Shown: positions 31,901-46,900 of the stretch, piece after piece | Layout: each line of letters opens with the position of its first letter | How positions within the stretch are numbered: the first letter of the stretch is position 1 | DNA from: Triatoma infestans | Lineage: Eukaryota; Arthropoda; Insecta; Hemiptera; Reduviidae | Assembly (NCBI GenBank): GCA_011037195.1 | Contig: JAAEAF010001497.1 | Location: forward strand, 1 to 64,000 | Reading direction: 5' to 3' | Length of the DNA stretch: 64,000 nt | Translations under genes and position numbers: made by a program | Notes under the pieces: generated by a model | The model's input: only the letters and a program-made list of their open reading frames with translations | Told to the model about the DNA's origin: nothing | The model's database searches: none

Positions 31901-34900
31901 CCGGAAATGTTCCAATTTACTGAATGGATTTTTCAGTTTTCTGCGAGTTTTCGAAAACGGGATTATCTTGAAAGTTGTTACATACAATCAGTGCTTAATC
32001 AATGCTGATATAAAGAGCTGCAACTTTTATTTGAAACTGTTCTCTCTGATTATTCATTTAAGGTGGAGAAAGTGCAAATTTAGATTATTACACAATTCTA
32101 TCATCTAAATAATATTAACTATAATTAAATATAATGCCGAAATTCCGAGTTTGAAGAAAATCAGCAAACCGGAAGTGCGTTTCTAGTGAACAGTTTTCTG
32201 TGATTTTTCTCAATAAAAACACCGACGGATTTCATTGAAAATTTTTTTCAGAGGATTTCATTTAAGGAAGTATGGGGGATGGGAGGGGAGGTTATCTTTC
32301 CACAACAAAAAATCATCTTATTAAATTTAGATTCTCCCATTAATAAAAATATTGAAGACAAGCAAACATTTACTAAACACTACAGGTTTGAATCAAAATT
32401 TGCCAATCAGAACTGTGTAGACTGCACTGCAGTAAGAGAAAGTCGGGTGAGTGTTTCACACCATCTTTTCTCTTTTTTTTCTTTTATTGCTGTAGTCAGC
32501 TGGTCATTGTTTCATTTATCTATATTATACTTAATTAAGGCCACATCTCCTCCACTAGGTTGTTAAAAACTTTATACACATAAATGCAGTAACTATTGCA
32601 TACTCCTTATACTTCTAACTTTGTATTATATTCCTGTATCTTCATATATTGCTTATGCATCCTATTAACTATCCTCCAATCTTCTCCGTATTTAAGAACC
32701 AAATATCTCAAAAATGAAAAACTTGCAGGAAGCTCAGACAGACTTAGTATTCCGATTGGGTACTGCCACTGCATCTCACAGCAATGCTTCGGGCGAAATC
32801 CATCAACCGGAAGTGGGACTTGAATGAATGTATTTTTCTTTTTTCAGATTTTCTTGAAAACGGAACCAACGATTTTCTTACTAAACTTCGTATACTATCT
32901 ACACACCTTAACATTTACCCCCCAGAAAATTTATTTTGAGCAATGTTTTGACACTTTCTTTTGGAATACAGTGTAAACACATTCAACTGCTGCCTGCCAT
33001 CTGTGTCAGTCAAGATATACTCCCGCCACATCTATCTATGTTCGGGCAATTCAGTAATAATTTCCAAGTAGATAAAAAAAAATGGAAATCTTATATTTGT
33101 ATTGAGTGCATAAGAGAAAGTCGGGTGAGTGTTTCACACCAGGATTTTTTTAATTTATTTGAAATTATCATTTTTACTAATACTTTTTCTTAATTATACA
33201 CATGAACACAAATTAATTAAAACTTGGTGTGATACGTTCTCACACCACTTTCTCTTACTTATTATAAGAATAGTTTTCTTTAAAACTATTTAGTTTACGA
33301 ACCTTCAAATGGGCTGGCCATAGAAAAGGTTGTAGGGATTATTATGTTTACCTGAGTATAACTAGTTACTAGAGTTTAACTAGCTGTGGCTACTTTAAAG
33401 CTAATGGCGGCTCTGTAACCTATCTGACAGGTCCCGCTACTACCAACCTATCTGACAGGTGCCGCTACTGCCAACCTAAAATCAGGTTTTCCCGGAATAA
33501 TCTTTCCAAGAAAAGTTACAGAATTGTATCTGTGAGCAGTGAGCACTCCCAAGTTTAAAGAAAATCGTTGTAGACGTTTTCAAAAAAATTCCAAAAATAC
33601 TCAAAAAATCTATTTGGCAACGTCGCATAGCTGATTTTCTTCAAATTTGGAATGCTTGTGATGTACATTAATATTATCTGTAGTAGGGAGGTACACCATA
33701 CATTGTTATATAGGTAATTATATTGCCATAATAATTTGCTGTGGTTTTGTGTTGAAAGTGCATTCTGTATGGTAGCCAAGTAATAGGTCAGGTCTGTGCA
33801 TATTCAGTGGGGGAGTATTGGATGTGAATGAACTGGACCGGATATTAGCCACATACACTAGCCTTGCTTGTTAGCTGTACGTATGTCAGTTCGGTGCGTA
33901 GGAGTGTGTTTAATAGAACATACTTTTTTCAAACAAGCAAAAAGTATATATTGTTTACATTGATACTTTTTTTTTTTAACAAAAAAAAAGCGTCTATCTC
34001 TTTTAAGTTTCTAAAATAAACAACTTAATTTAAGGAACTGTAATGTTGTTTACAAAAGAAACTATTGATTACTATCATAACGTGTCATCAGACTCCTGAA
34101 TGATTATTTGCTGCCTTTCTAAAGTCCGAAAATTATCATGTTTTTTTTTTTATACTTTTCTAAGAATTTACAGCAGTCAGAATCCTTTAACCAGAAATGA
34201 GTGTTTACCAGAATCGTTATTCTTTTCTAGTTTCCCATGGAACTTGCTGGAAGAAAACGGCTTTGACCTGATTTTCTTTAAAAAAAATTTGGAAACCGTA
34301 TTGTGCAGATTTAAACAAATCACGACTTATTTATAACATTTACACCTACAAAATTTCTTTTTCAGAAGATGCTAGGGAATATTAATGTCACGTTTTGCAG
34401 GGGTGAGAGCTGATTTGTAGCATGCTGCTACAGCATGTACATACCTTCAGGGTAAACTTCATGTCCCACAGATCCAACAACCGTATATTTATTTATAAAC
34501 TGGTCAACTTTAATATTTATAATTATTAAGATGTTTACATTCACTAACTGCCCTAGTATGGCGATCGTGTCAAATTTTCACTCTAATACTTACATGTTTT
34601 GAGGTCCCTTGAGGACGAAAAAGAAAAATTTTAGCGACTGGTCTGTGTGTTTGTGAGTGTGTGTGATCAAATAGCTCAGAAACGAAAAATCGCAGAAAGC
34701 TGAAGCATGGTGATTGAGGTACCAAAATAATTAGAACCACCACTGGAACTGTCACGAAAGTTTCTGTGAAAGTCCGTCCGCCGTTACTCAATGATTTTTT
34801 TATTTATTTTACTTTATCGCGATTTTCTCGCAAACAGTTCTAATGATTTTCTTCAAACTTCCTATACTATCTACGTACGGTAGAAATCATAAATACTTGC

Positions 34901-37900
34901 CACTTTTATTTGAAACATTTTAACGTTACAATACGTTTTTTGGGAGGCCACCTATTCGGTAAAAAGCAAACATTTTTCTTAGAAATACAAAAAACGAACG
35001 AACGTTTTTTCATAATAGGAAGGGGGTTACATTAAGTTGGGGGTTAGTGATTTGAAGTGGGGACAGTGGGGTAAAATTGATTTTTAGCTAAATCTGGAAT
35101 TTGTAACGTTAAATGGGAAATGTTCTTTGTTTAATGTTGTTGTTGGCGCTGTCTAGTCGACTATAATGTTATCACACTTGTATCTGCCTGGGTAGGCATT
35201 TATCTCTAACAACCTCTACGTATACAGTTAATACAAATTAGTGAAATGTAAAGAAAGTTTGTCATTATATATATATTTATTATTCTGTAGTAATTATTAA
35301 AATACTGTTGCTTCATACAAGGACATAACTAAGTTAAGTTGGTTTTAAAACGATAAATTTAAATTAAAATAATAAGAGTTAAGATAATAAATCCAATTTA
35401 GAAGTTATTCAATGCTGCAAGAAAAATAAAGAGCCGAGATATGGTGTGTTAGAGATACAAAAGAAGAGGCTCCATTTTTATTAATTTTGATTAGTGTAAA
35501 CATCACGCTCACACCAGACCAATGAAAATTGATTTAATTAACATCTAATTAGTATATGTAATAAAGGATTTGTTTTCTTTTACTTCCCTTTGTTTTTTAA
35601 TTAATCTTTTTTAATGAAGAATACTTTAGTACAAAGTTTTAATGAAGCTGTAAGCAATAATTAATCTTTATAACACAGGGCGCTTCTTACCTCTTTATTT
35701 TTAAAAATATCTCTCTTCACTTGTATTACTTTCTCTTATTTTCATGGAGAATAGATAGATAGATAGTTTCTCTTATTACATATAGAGAATATTATTTTAA
35801 GAGTGTGAGAGAGAGAAAATTTCTCAGAAAAAACTAGTGTAAATTACTCATGCGAACAATTAATTAATGCAATTACGAATGAAATTACAACTTGGCTTTA
35901 AACTTCAAAATTTACTCATGTGTCCCAACATTAATAGTTAGCCTGAGCAAGACAAGTAACTAACAAGTAAATAGCACAAGTCCAGAACACTGCGCCAATA
36001 TTATTGAACAAACACAACATTTGAAATTTAACATCTAAGATTCTTCAGAACTCGCTAAAATCAACAGTTCCAGAGACAATATTCCAAATAAAAGTGATAT
36101 CTGAGCATTTGTTATTCCGAACTTTAACGAAATTCCGTTATAGTCGTTTACGAAAAAATCCCAAAAAACAGATTTTTTCAAATTTAGAATTCTAGCAATG
36201 TTTCTTTATATTAATATTCTATAGATGGCAGAACCATATATTACTAGAGACGATACTGTTCCCTCAGAATTCACCCAAATTAACTGGCCAGAAATGGGAT
36301 GGATGAATACTCCGTCCTGTATCCAGAACCTGTCCTAGGGATAATCTAAGGGACAATTTGTGCATCTCTTAGGGTCTGGAGAGAGCATGATACAATCTGG
36401 AAGTAAGTCGAGGATTCAAACTCAGCAAGATAATGATGTTGAAGAATAGAACTAATAAATAATAGAGCCTCTGTTTGGAAGGAACCGATTAATCTGGTGA
36501 CAGGTCTTTTCATCCGCACGGTAGGTTCAAAAAACAAGGTGGGGATAATCAGCTCAGAACTTTTGTGACGACTATGTCCGGAGGAGGAGGAAATGGCCTC
36601 GGCACCAGTTCTTCGATTTTGTTGAAATCGCTAGATTGCGTTATGAGACCTTTGGGCACATTGAGACCAGAGAAGATAATAGCGCAAAAAAAGCTGGTTG
36701 GAAAGCCCTCAACCTCTTGTAGGTTTCTCATATCAGACCTACTGGGATAGGCATAACAAGACTCTACTGACTGCAGTGCCTGGGATCGGGATCTCCCCCC
36801 AGGGGTCAATCTAATCTATCGCCGCCCCCCCCCCCAAAAACACATCAATTTCCCGGAAAATGTTTTCAAATAAGAGTGAGTATTTAGTGTATGAAGTTTA
36901 AACAAAATCGTTGGAGTCGTTTTCTAGCGAAAAACAGAAAAAAAAAACCATTCAGTAAAGTCGGATTTTGCACGAACCTTCCATCATCATCATCATGGGC
37001 GCTACAACTCATTGCTGAGTCTTGGCCTCCTCAATCAGTCTCGTCCATGATTGTCTCTCTTGTGCAGCTGTCTTCCAATTAGCTACCCGCAAAAAGGCTC
37101 GACAATCTTCACTAACGCAGTCCTCCCATTGTAGCCTGGGCCTGCCTACCCGCCTAACTCTATCAGGTCGCGCCAGCATCAATTTCATAGGCAGTTCATC
37201 ATCGTTCATTCTGGCCACGTGCACTGCCCATCTAAGCCGACCCAACTTGATCCATTTAACAATATCTATCTCCTTGTAGAAGGTGGCTAACTCTGCGTTC
37301 GTCCGCCTTCTCCATTCGCCGTCGTCGGAACGAACTGGTCCGTAGATGCGTCGAAGAATTTTGCGCTCGAACACTAACAATTTGTTCTCATCCGCTCTGG
37401 TGAGGCACCATGCTTCTGAGCAGTAGATAAGGATGGGACGGATTATAGTTTTGTAGAATAGGCATGTAGTCTTCCTGGAAGCAAAGCGGGAACCTAAAGC
37501 CCGTTTTAGGCCGAAATAGCACTTATTTGCTGCTACGATCCTGCTTGCTATTTCTGCAGAAATATCGTTCTTAGAATTCTCCTGGGATCCTAGATAAACG
37601 AAGCTATGAACTGTTTCAAACTTGTAATGGCCCATGGAGATCGGAGTCTGTGGCCTTCTATTTGAATCCATAACTAGGTACTTTGTCTTGCCCTCGTTAA
37701 TATTAAGACCCATAATTCGGGCAGAGCGTTCGAGAGCAAGAAATGCTTCTCTACTGCTCGATAAGACCTTCCGATAATGTCCACATCGTCGGCATACGCT
37801 AGAACTTGGACTGATTTATTGGACTGGCCTCCGACCTGGATCCCAGTTTCCCTTATGACTTTTTCTATGGGTCTAGACTTTTTCTATGGGTCTATGACTG

Positions 37901-40900
37901 TCTCTATGTTAAACAACAAGCATGCTAGCGCATCACCTTGCCTCACTCCCCTTCTTGTCGAGAATTCTTCCGAAATGCCAGCTTGAACTCTCACTGCGCA
38001 GCTAATTTCAGTCATAGTAAGTTTGGCCAGGCGAATCAATTTGTTCGGCACATTAAGATCTTTCATTGCCTTGTACAGCTCTTCTCTGTAGATGCTGTCG
38101 TAAGCTGCTTTGAAATCGACGAACAAGTGATGAGTTGGTAGCTTATATTCCCAACCTTTCTCGAGGATCATTCTTAAAGAGAACACTTGGTCTGTGGTCG
38201 ATTTTCCTGGTCGGAAGCCGCACTGATAGCCACTGATTTCTCTTTCAACATACGGGAGAAGGCGTTGGAATAAAACCTGTGAGAAAATTTTGTAGGCACA
38301 GGGGAGGAGGGAAATTCCTCTAAAATTTTCACAGTGCATTTGGTCGCCTTTTTTGTGGATAGGGCAGATGACAGTTTTAGTCCATGCAGTACTTTTTTGA
38401 GGTTATCTCCACCATACTTGAAAAACTCGGCAGGAACATCATCTTGTCCAGGGGCCTTATTGTTTTTAAGCCTTTCGATGGCGCTGGTTATTTCATCATC
38501 ATCAGGGGGCTCAAGTTCATCATCATCAGAGCGGTACATTACTTGATTGTTGGTACTTCTCTCCTCCCCAATGCCGTTAAACAGACCATTAAAGTGTTCT
38601 TTCCATCTATTCAATATTTGTCTGGAGTCGGTCAGTAGGGATCCGTCCTTTGCCTTACATGCTGACAATCTAGGTTTGAAAGGTTTCCTGCCATTATTCA
38701 CCTCACGGTAGAACTTCCTAATTTGATTGTCAAATCTCAAGCTCTCCATCTTCTCAAGTTTTTCATTTTCCCACTTTCTTTTCATTCTTTGATGAACATG
38801 CTTCTCTTCCCTCCTCAATCGGCGGTACTCTTCCATCAATGCTCTCGTCCTTCTTTGAGTTACTTTTTTATATGCTTCATTTTTCCTTTCTGTGGCTACC
38901 TTGCACTCATCATTAAACCATTGGGTTCTGCTGTCTCTCACTTGCTCCCCAATGGTGTCGCCAGCAGCTGATTTTATCGCTTTGCAGCACTCATCCCATC
39001 TGTGATCTACGCTACTACTTTCTTCTACTTCCATTTCCCGAAGACGGGTATCAATGGAATTTTCAAATTCTCTTTGGATTCGTTGCACGAACCTTCCTGT
39101 TCACAAAAACACATACAGATCATTCGGTAACCTTTTTTTTCTCTTACTCAGGGGGGGGCCTCAAAACATTTATTTCCAATGAAAACTCAATTTAGAAAAA
39201 TTTGACCGCTCGCCATACTTTCTCTTGTCTGCAAACAATAAGAGAAAACTAATTATCATTTAGAATTATTACGAGAGAAAGTCGATTCAAATGTTTGGCA
39301 CGAAATTGTAATTTATTATTTATTTAGTTCAGAATATACAATTCCATAATCATCTAGTCATGTATAAGTATAGCACAACTAGTTATATCTGCTCTCCCCC
39401 TCCTCCCTTGTATATAGACATACATGTATACATAAATACAGATATATATACAAATCTATGAATACCACGTACACACACAAATATAAAAATAATTTAGGTA
39501 CGCCAAAAACTAGATACTAGCTAAAACTGATTGGATGAAATTGAATTTTTTATTTTTGCCCATGACATCGTACATTTCGTGCCGAAAATAGCTCTCGTTT
39601 ATATAATTACCAAGTTACGCTTTTGATTCTATGAAATTATTAAGTTTTTAATTTTATTTTTATTCTCTAATATCCAGAATATTGTCAACAAATGTCAACC
39701 ATTCACAGCAAAAACATAATCTGGTGTGAAATAATAACACTTTCACTTACTGCTGTTAATTCAACTGTATATAATATGGCGAATTTTCTTTATATATCAG
39801 ACTTGTCCCAGCATTAAATGCAGAAGTAATGGGGGGACAAGTACCTACCCAGGCAGGTAGAAGTGTGATTACATTACAGTCCACTAGACAGCGCCAACAA
39901 CTTTGAACAAACCATAACCATAACGTCTGAAATTCCGCTAAACTACTCAAAATCAATTTCTTTTTTTCGGAAAAATCTTTCATATAAAAGTGATATACTT
40001 CTTATTTGTGCAGTAAGTATTCTACGTCTAAAGGAAATCGTTATAGCTGTTAGTCTAACTCTGTTCTAGTCTTGGCGCTGCGAGCCTAAGGCGCTAGATA
40101 GCAGACCAATTCAGTTTGTTACTCCATGGATAGCACCTCGTTCGTGCAACCTTCCTTCCTCATTCTCATTCTCAGTTTGTAGTTTTTCGTGATATGTTTA
40201 TAGTAGTGAGTGTATAATGTTTTTTGTTCATTTGAAGTATTCCAATATATATGAATCAGTTTCATTGTTCTCGTTTGTTATTTTCCCATTATAAACCCAA
40301 CATCGAGACAATTACTAAACATTCAAAAACTCACAGTCAGAGGGCGCCCACACAGTGATCACTGTAATACCTATCACGTTTCTTTAAGGCCTGTCCCACT
40401 AAACGTTACTAAACATTGCGGACAATTTTTAATTAAATTGTATTATTTGGAGTAAGAAAACGTCTTGTGAATTTTTCATACCAGGTATTTTTCCCATTTT
40501 CGAATCTTTTCTTTGTATACATTCTCTGTCAATTTTGCCCGAGTGATCAAGAAACTAGAGCTTTCATAATATTCTCAGTGATACCGAGTAAATCAGGTTG
40601 TTTTTTCTTGAGTCTTTTTCTACCTACCTGGTAAGACTACCTCATACCTGTAGATCGCGCAGTGATCCTTCCTGATTCTCCTTAATCAACGTTCTTTAAC
40701 TTCCGGTGACAAAAACAACTATCAATGATAGTGTGAGAGTGCCAATTAGCAGAATTATTATCTCCTCAGGCCTAGTGCTAAAGAAAAAGGTGAGAGAAGC
40801 TTGGTCTGCGTACAAGTCCCCACAGTACAGAGAGATTAAAGAGAAAATCGCGAAACAAAAATTGAAAACTCAGTGAAATCGCTGGTGATTTTCCGCATTT

Positions 40901-43900
40901 AACACATTTCTTTCGCACATAAACATACAAGGGGACGAAGAGAAACAGAGCAGCACTATTACTATTACACGTATTTCCGGTGAAAACTCATATTAACAAA
41001 TTTGGCATGATCGCATCACTTCCTCTTACAGCAGTAAAAAAAATATCGGTGTCAAACACTCACACGGCTTTCTCTTACTCCTCTTAATACTGTTTTATTT
41101 ATAAAATGACAAATTTTATTTAAATTTCAAATTTTGCTCATCTGTCCTAATGTAATTTGGAGGTGTACCAACCTAGCAACAGAGAGGCAGGTAGAGGAAC
41201 GATTTACATTGCGGAGAGACCATCAGTAATATTGAACGACACACACACACACACATACACATACAGATCATTCGCTAAAAACACTGTTTTCGTACGGGAA
41301 TCGCAAAACATATATTTCCAGTGAAAAGAGAAATGTTTTTGCCAGACGAAAAGAGAAAGATTACCAGGGGCAAGAGAAAGTAAAAAATGTTTTTTTAATT
41401 ACTTTTTAATGAACAGTTTATCATTCTAAACATATATTTGAAATGTCATGTTAAAATTCACTAGAGAGATAGAGAACTGGCCGATCGCTAATTAACTAGA
41501 AAATTCTGCTACAAATTTAACTACAATAGACGTCACAATGTGCGATCCCAGAGGACATTAATATTATTAACTTATGATCTCCCGTTATAATTATCATTTA
41601 ATTAAAAATTACATCGAGTAAAACCTACTTTATATAGATATATGAGTTTTTTTTTTTGTTTTTTTTTAAATAAAATGTTCCCCAGAACATTAAATACTTC
41701 CAAAAAATCTCTTCAGTCTGAAAAAACGAAATCTAAGTGTGAAAGTTGGCAACATGAATAAATTTGTTAATGAGTGAAAATAATCTGGAGTTTCGATAAA
41801 ATCATTCAACCGGAAGCGCCATTATTTCACCCGCTCAAATCTGGTCTTTCAAATTCTATTATTTCCGGTTTATCTACACTTACACGACTTTCATTTTAAC
41901 TACAGATAATATAATTATGTATAACTGGCAAACTTCTCGGAGTTGAAATTTTTACCAAACATTTAGTGACACTTTATCATTACACATAAATATTATAAGG
42001 TGGCGGTGAAGGGTTCCATGATGGGTGTCCACATACACACTGCAGTGTACAATGCGATGCGATGATTATACTGTACACTATCTAAAATCTAATTTTCCGA
42101 AAAAAATGAAATAAAAGTTTTAGGCTTATTATCATAGGTTGCTGGTTCAAATCCGGCCCGGATGACCAAAAACATATAGTCAGCAGCCGTCGGCGCGAGT
42201 GAACTTTAACACTAAACTGGTTAAGGTTGCATATTGTTAACTGTCCCTATCATAATGCCATCTATATTTCTTCACCCAAGCCCGATCATATAGATATACA
42301 TATCTGCAGTTAATGTTCCAAGTTTAAAGAAAATTGTTGAAGCAGTTTTCGACAAAATTGTCCCAAAACAATATCTAGGAATCTAAGTGGTCGTGAAAAG
42401 GCATTTCGGTTTAGCTTTTCTCAAAACTGGTGACTTCTAGTAGAGCCTTTAATGCATCATATTATTTCGAAGATAGAACTGTAAATTTCAGTGAAATGGA
42501 AAGTCAGAGGTAAGTCTAACATTATTGCTCTCGCTGAAAACTTACCAAAAATAAATTCTTCTGGAAAATATTTGAAATAAAAAGTTATGGGCTAAAATAT
42601 GTTAAACAGTTAGTTAACGAACTTTAAAGAAAATCATTGGAGCCGGTTTTCAAGGAAATGACGAAAAACATCGCATCGCTGGTTGACCGAGTTTGCCCAA
42701 AATATCTTCACGTCAAATGCAATGATAATATCTAATTATTGGCTAAAGTTTGTAAAAAAAAACATTTTTTGCCACAAACAGAATGCAACATTGACACTGT
42801 TGCCAGATTTCTATGAAAAAATTTCAAGGTTTGGATGAAGTTGATAAATATTTATTAATATTAAAATAAATTGTTCTTAATTTTTTTTTTTAATGCTTTC
42901 GAATAATAAATTAAATATCAGAAAACATAATATAATTTTGTTTAACATTACCCTAATATTATTACAACCTATCGAAGGTAACCTTCCTGCTTTCCATGAA
43001 CTACATTCTCTTAGAGGTTACCATACATGTTTTACCTCTGTTATAACATGTTTTAAATCATTTTAGCCGTTTTATATAAAAATATAAAATTTAACGCGAA
43101 AGTAGAGTCCTTTTACAATTCTCAGGCAAATCTGAACTCGTGAGTGCAAAAGTGGCAGGCACTTTATTTTATTCTCAAATAAATCATTATTTTCAAATTT
43201 TCATTCCCAAGAGATCTCAAACTATATATCTCCGAAGAAAAGTGATAAGTTTATACTTGTGCAGTTTAACACAAAGTTAAAATTATCACTTTGATTTTTT
43301 AATCACTGCAGCGCCACTTTCGAGGAAATTCTAACAAAAAAAAAAAAACTTTTTAAAGTTGCACTTGATGTTAACCGATTTTCTTCAAGTGTGGAATTCT
43401 ATCAATATTTGTACAGTACATCAATATTATATAGTTGGTAGAACCAAGCATTGTGCACAATTTTCACGGGAATATGTTTGAAATCAAAGTGATAGGTATG
43501 TAATATATGTGTAAATATTAAAGAAATGTAGTTTAAAGCAAATCCTTAGAGACGTTTTCGAGATAATTACAAAAAAATAACCTTCAGTAAAGTTACATTT
43601 CCGTTTAGATGGATTCTGAATTTTTCGTTCATTCGCTAATTCGTACTCCCAGTGGAACTCAAAACACTAATTCCGGTGAAAATACAATATTTGAAAATGT
43701 TGACAAACTAAGTAAACATTTGTTTTATAAAATGCAGCACTGCAATGGTTCTATTCACTCTCCTGACCAGATTCTAATCTATTTTAATATAGTGTTAATT
43801 AATTTACTTCTTGTAATAAAATCGATTCCTTTAAACACTGATATAATTACATTAAACAATCTGGTGTATTTTAGAAGTAACACAATTTTCATACAGCTTG

Positions 43901-46900
43901 CAGGATACATTAAAGAAATTTACATTGGGCCAGTTCTAAGAGTAACACACAAAACAAACAAAAACATTATACTTCATGCTATGGATAGTAAATTATGCAC
44001 GAAGCCATAATTGTGTACTTTTTTGCACAACCAGATGGTAAATATTGACACTTGTCAGTAGCCAACTTCATCAGTAAGTAATAAGAAAGGGTAGTAGTCT
44101 AGGAGGCTTGTAGTTGTGCAGGGGCCTGTTTACTGGAATGGTGGGGATAGAGCGGATGATCAGCTGACTGTGCACTAGACTACTTGTAAAACCTGCAGCA
44201 GTAACTGTCACTTCATCCTTACTTCTATTTCCTCCCACCACAAGTAGCAGCTGTTCAATGTTTACACTTTGCTACAATTTATTTGGTTGTTTGTACATAT
44301 ATCTGTCTTGAACGTCTACTTCCATAAGAAGAAATTACTTAACAAATGTCTACTGCTTCATATTACAAACAGGGTTCGTATTAAAACAAATACTGGCGTT
44401 GTTGGAAAGTTTCTCTTACTTCCGGTAAGAAGGAAGTATTTCGACCATGTGAAATTTTCACCGGAAATAAATGTTTTAATCCCCTTTACAATAAAAAACT
44501 AAAAAGCAGTAGTTTTTCCTCCAATTTTGTCATTCTCTATTTTATTTATACACAGAAATGTATCTTTTGTAAAAAACAAATCTGTGTGCAACACTCACAG
44601 CACTTTCTCTTACTGCATTTACACAAATGATAAATTTTCTTCACACTTGTTCACCTGTTCACCAAACTCATACTTCCAGTTAACCTATTCTTTTCAAACT
44701 CGGAATTTTGTTAACATATTTATTTCATTCTATATGGATGACTGAATCGTATAGAAATTAAAACAGCATTTTAGAGGAAAGCACATCACCACGCCCTCCA
44801 AAACCTCCCTTAAATGAACTTTCCCAGAAAAATGTTCTAAACAAAAGTTGTAACTCTGTGTGTGTGAGTAGTTTTAAAGAAATCATTGGAGTTTTCAAGA
44901 AAAAGTCAAAAAACTGAAAAAATCCATTCAAAAAAAGTACCACTTCCGGTCAACCGATTTTCTTTAAACACGAATTTTTGAACATATTTAATTCTAATTA
45001 ATATAATATAGATGATAGAGGTGTATAATAAATTGATTTAATACTTTAGAGGAAAACCTAACCTCACTCACTCTTCACCTAGAAGCCTCCTTAAATGACA
45101 TTACCAGGAGAAACGTTTCAAATAAAAATTGTAACTCTTGTAGTTAATATACCAAGTTGAAAGAAAATCATTGATGCGGTTTTAAAGACAATAGCAAATA
45201 ACTGAAAACACCTTCAGGAATGTGTTCGAATGCGGAACATCCCAGAGCCTGGAAATTATATAGGATAATAATTATAACTTGGAATAAGTGATAAAAAATG
45301 TTACGTAAATAATATAAACGAAATTGTAGTGAATGAATATGCAATACAAAATAAAAGAGCTGGCGTTCATTCACAGATGATAATGACACGACTGTTATGC
45401 GTCAGATTTTAGGGGGGGTTCTGCGGAGAACTGTAGCGTTATGCTTTCCTCTAAAGTACCACACTTCAGTATATGGTTTTTACACCTGTATAATATTCAG
45501 AGACAGAAGCATTGATAGAATTCCAAATATGAAAAAAAAGGGGTTAATCGAACTGCGATATTACAGAATAGGTTTTTGAATTTTTTGGGATTTTCTCGGA
45601 AACGGTTACAACAATTTCCTTTAAAATTGAAATGCTCACTGCACAGATAAAAACGTACATCCCCACCCCAATTATTTTGAGTAGTTTTGGATGTCTGTCT
45701 GTTGGGTTTAAATAAACTGTGCCAGCTTTGTTGGTTTTGACGATGGGTAGTGCACACAAGTTGTGCTGTACAAGTACCTCAGCCCATCTAAACAATGTAA
45801 CTCTGTAATTTTAAAGACAATTTCTTGATTAAATTGCATAAATTAGAGTAAGAGAAAGTTATATGAGTGTTTCACACCAGATTTGTTTTTCTGTGTTTTC
45901 TAATGGTTCCAACGCTTTTCTTTAAACTTGAGAATGCTAACCTACACAAGGTACAAACCTTTCCCTTTTAGTTGGAAAAATGGAGTTTGGGAGGGGGAAG
46001 GGCCAAAGCCCTCCTAGAGGTGACGTTACACTCATCTTCTCTGCAATGCATTCAGAGAATTTTTTTTTGTTCTATCAGCTGGTGGAAGATGAGGGAGCTG
46101 AACATATAGTAAACATGCCAAGTTTGAAAATTATTTGTTAATTAGACGGATGGGATTTGCAGTGAGAGGAAGTCATGTGAATGATTCACATCAGTGTTTG
46201 TTCAATTTCAACATTCAACCTTGACATTTATAACTGCTACTATATGCCATTGAAGGAATGTTGTATTCATTATGATATTTTTTTTACATTATGTAAAATA
46301 ATAATAATAATAATAATTCTTGTCAATTTGGAGGAGTGGGTGACGGAGGGAACTGTAATAATAATTAGTTAGATGTACGCTTACAATAGATCTCATTAAG
46401 ATTACACCATTTTCGGCAAACTGTTTATCACTTACTGTCTTATTGCCCTGATTAGCTGGCAGAGTATTTGTTATCTTACCACTGAATATTAAAATGCTAC
46501 GGTTGTAAATAATAAATTACGCCGTATTTTATATTGGTTAGTGAATCTGTAGATATTTAAACGCGCTGTAAAAAAAAAAAAAAAAAAAAAAAATCAATAA
46601 ATAGCTAAAATATTTGTAATTTTTTTAGTTTAGTGATTGTATCAAATTTTCGTCATCAGTCTTCACCGGATATACATGTTTGAGATCCTCTGAGTTAGAA
46701 AAAGGTTTTTAGAAAATGGCCTGAGAGTGTGTCTGTGTGTGTATGAGAACAGCATAACTCAAAACTGAAAAATTGCAAAAAGTTCAAACTCGATATACCG
46801 TTTAGGTATCACCATGGGATCCGATAATAAGTTATCTATCAAAATTTCCCAACCGGAAGTACCACTTTACTGAACTGGTTTTTTCCCCCAATTTTGCGAT

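Noticed and set aside
40056..40370. Solo LTR as a firm call
   Set aside because: LTR-like composition and a TGTTAG start, but no matching 4-6-bp duplication or clear CA end could be found, so it was kept only as a low-confidence entry.
42128..42160. tRNA gene suggested by a perfect T-arm
   Set aside because: No D-arm or acceptor stem in the expected positions, so only a possible SINE fragment is reported.
43609..44010. 133-codon frame considered as a gene
   Set aside because: Its start lies in family-repeat sequence and the rest is low-information Asn/Ile-rich peptide with no motif; in DNA this AT-rich, with repeats, such frames occur by chance.
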